From Nyssa sinensis (Eukaryota; Streptophyta; Magnoliopsida; Cornales; Nyssaceae): 64,000 nt of DNA. The stretch lies in assembly GCA_008638375.1 (NCBI GenBank), contig CM018047.1, positions 51,158,679 through 51,222,678 of the forward strand, given 5' to 3'. A program made the position numbers and the translations under genes. Every line of letters begins with the position of its first letter. Position 1 is the first letter of the stretch. A model generated the notes under the pieces. That model saw only the letters and a list, made by a program, of their open reading frames with translations. It ran no database searches and was not told the DNA's origin. Positions 61,759-64,000 of the stretch are shown piece by piece.

Positions 61759-62492
61759 GTAAATTACACTTACCTCCCCTGAAATTTCTGACAATTGCAG
61801 AAACCTCCCTTATAGTTTCTGAAATAACAATGTCCCCCTTCCCCTCAACGTCCGTGTCTGACGGTGACGTTAAATGATGATGTAAGCTAAAAAGTAATGT
61901 TATATGTCCAAATTGCCATTGTAATTGATTAAACCTAAAATTTGATCCAAAATTTATATTTTGAAAAAGACAAATATAGCCCTTAGAAATTTATAACCAT
62001 TATGTCTGTAGTGAAGTGCCATGTAATAGACATTCCAAGTTTTTCCAAGAGCCAACTTCTATATTATTTATCATAGATTTTGCACAACAGACACATGCCC
62101 TTGCTACTATAATGCTAGGGCGGAGAGCAGAGGACACCAACCTATTTTCATTGCCAGGTGAAACTCAAAACCTTGGACCAAAACTATTTTTGCAAAAAGG
62201 TGACTCTCTCTCCCTCTCTCTCTCTCTCTAAACTCAGCCTTGCGTTAATGACGAAATGACGATTGATCGTGAACGATCTAAAATACAGAAGGGTAATTCT
62301 GTCTTTTTACCTGAAGAGATATTTTGATTATAATATGGTTTTCTCTTCTAAAGGGTATTTTGGTAACTTCAGCTTCGCTGTTAACACCGTTACTCTGTGT
62401 ATTCTGACAAGGGGGACAGTGTTATTTCAGAAACTATAGGAGAGGTTTCTGCAATTGTCAGAAACTTCAGGAAAGGTAAGTGTAATTATCTC
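61759..62492. mobile_element. MULE-like element with long terminal inverted repeats
   Basis: Terminal inverted repeats of about 85 bp (left 61759-61845, right about 62405-62492) share AATTACACTTACC, TTTCTGACAATTGCAGAAAC and TAGTTTCTGAAATAACA. The direct flanks AAATAATTTTG (61748-61758 and 62493-62503) are identical: a 9-11 bp target-site duplication, as expected for Mutator-like elements. The 734-bp body has no transposase, so it is non-autonomous. The middle (about 62010-62200) differs in composition and has a 71-codon open frame, so it may be captured host sequence (Pack-MULE). A CT run is at 62198-62229. Confidence 0.88.
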
Positions 62493-62503
62493 AAATAATT
62501 TTG

Positions 62504-63637
62504 AATAAAATGCTACTAATAAAATTTATAAAGTCTAAAACAGAAGCAGTAGAAACGAATAATTGCATGTGTAATAATTGCAATCGTGTTTCATGACCAA
62601 GCCAAAAGTCTATAATTAGGAAAAGAAATTAGAGAGAGAGACAGAGAGAGAGCACTTTTGTTTTGAGAATAAAAATTTGTTAGTGTCAATATAAAAATTC
62701 GTAATTTAATTAATGCATATATTATCCGTACTAATATTTTATGTGATTATATGTATGCATCTAATACACGCGTTAATTAGATCACGAGTGTCGATCACTT
62801 ATGACTGACTCTAACATTACTCTTGAGAAAATCTAATAATTCTAGCTTTGTGTGCTTCCCGGTAAAAGAAAGGGAGAGCAATTATTTAGTGGTTCATTGA
62901 GACTATAATCTCAACAATCAGATTAAGAGTCATGTCTGTAATATTATACTGTAGATGCATATGTAGTCTATCATCTAACATTTGCTACCATTAAGATCAA
63001 TCCATTCAATAATTTCTCATAATAAATGGTGACCATATGAAGCCTGAAACTTCCCAATAATAATACTATGCGTATCAAATTTCTTTATCAAAAATATTTA
63101 CAGAGATGATCGAGTTAGGAGTATTGTTTTGCCTTCTGACCATATTATATCACATCATGATATGATATGAAATTAATACATTATTATCAACTCATTTGTA
63201 TAAATTTTTTAAGTAAAACTTTTTATTCAGCAAAACAATACTCTTCTAAAATTTATCCTTCAAAGTTTTTTATTGAGACATCAAAGGACCTCAACATATT
63301 AATTAAGGATCTTCGAGTATTCTGCTTCCATGACTTTCTTTGTTAGTGTCATCAACTACTACTAGTGTTTTCCCATACAAATTTATCCAGGTATATATTA
63401 ATATGTGATTCTTGGAGGGATTAGCATCAAACAATTTTTAGGGTCGGCTCATGACATATTGAGGCCTGAAGGGACAACTCTAAATCAATTTTTTTATATA
63501 AATTTAAAATTTATTTTTATCCATTTAATTATTAAGATTATGATTCCATTTGCTATTTATGGTTTTAATACCTGTTGCTTTAAAACAATGTTAATATAGG
63601 AGTTTTAAGTAATATAAATATAAATAAAACTCAATGA

Positions 63638-63671
<34 letters not shown>

Positions 63672-64000
63672 GATTATATAAGATAAAAAAAAGGACACAT
63701 GAAATTATGAGAGAGAAACAGAAAATGAGTGGCTTGATGAGGGATGGGGGTCGTAATTATCAAGAATTACTTTTAAAAAAAAATAAATATGATCATTTTC
63801 TAATATGAAGTTTCAATTTTTTTGTAATTTTTTAATATCAAATGTGATTGGTCTGTCTTAAATTTTTTTTAAAAGAAAGAAAATTATGGGATTTTCTTTG
63901 TAAGATTTAGATTTCTTTGTAATGTTCAGCGATAAATGTTCCATTTCCCTTCAATTTATATTGTAAGATTGGTCAATTCAAACAATTAACTCAATGGGAG
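62504..64000. other. Intergenic DNA at the right edge
   Basis: AT-rich, with a GA run (62629-62650) and a TA run (63642-63668). The last 200 bp contain GTGATTGG(C/T)CTGTCTTAAATTT and GGTCAATTCAAACAATT words shared with 25620-26130. No gene is seen. Confidence 0.5.

Noticed and set aside
1..64000. A new defence, toxin or biosynthetic system
   Set aside because: Apart from the RLP family and transposons, no gene set with linked functions can be supported; other frames are short, repeated or low complexity.

Overview
This window is AT-rich nuclear DNA from a flowering plant, almost certainly a eudicot. The evidence is a full-length LRR receptor-like protein (RLP) gene of the Cf/RLP7 type, plant-type Ty1/copia and Ty3/gypsy retrotransposons, MULE-type DNA transposons, long TA and GA microsatellites, and very low gene density. 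I cannot name the species. No rRNA gene, functional tRNA, CRISPR array or bacterial or phage feature was seen.

Layout. (1) 1-8.5 kb: 3' half of a Tat-like Ty3/gypsy element. It holds decayed integrase, an array of ~84-bp repeats, an antisense ORF (aORF), a polypurine tract and a 3' LTR. A 3.2-kb solo LTR (4007-7214) splits the aORF. (2) 9.57-15.14 kb: a non-autonomous minus-strand LTR element with ~354-bp LTRs, carrying a second 3.0-kb solo LTR (10805-13850, TSD TATAT). (3) 15.1-19.7 kb: AT-rich intergenic DNA with an F-box pseudogene (17738-18230, minus). (4) 19.7-25.3 kb: duplication block L, ending in an RLP pseudogene (22224-24935, minus; one nonsense codon and two LRR deletions). (5) 25.3-29.9 kb: intergenic DNA with the 5' part of a MULE transposase gene. 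(6) ~30-44.3 kb: duplication block R, ending in the only intact gene of the window, a 1001-residue RLP (41204-44209, minus). Block R is expanded by a 267-bp tandem duplication, a ~3.6-kb insertion and a complete but decayed copia element (35689-40653, TSD TGTTA). (7) 44.3-61.4 kb: an ~8.86-kb unit present twice in tandem. Each unit contains ~190-bp repeats, two copies of a copia gag remnant and an orphan RLP promoter with start codon. (8) 61.4-64 kb: RLP C-terminal debris, a 734-bp MULE-like element with long inverted repeats (possible Pack-MULE), and a tail similar to the region upstream of the first RLP.

How it fits together: this looks like a plant immune-receptor cluster growing by segmental duplication and unequal exchange while collecting nested retroelements. 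The same RLP 5' flank with a TATA box occurs four times: on the intact gene, on the pseudogene, and twice with no gene body behind it. Most nonsense codons in the transposons and in the F-box relic can be explained by C-to-T change, as expected for methylated, silenced plant DNA. I found no convincing new molecular system. The most unusual items are the intron-bearing antisense ORF of the gypsy element, the orphan RLP promoters pointing into gag remnants, and the possible Pack-MULE.
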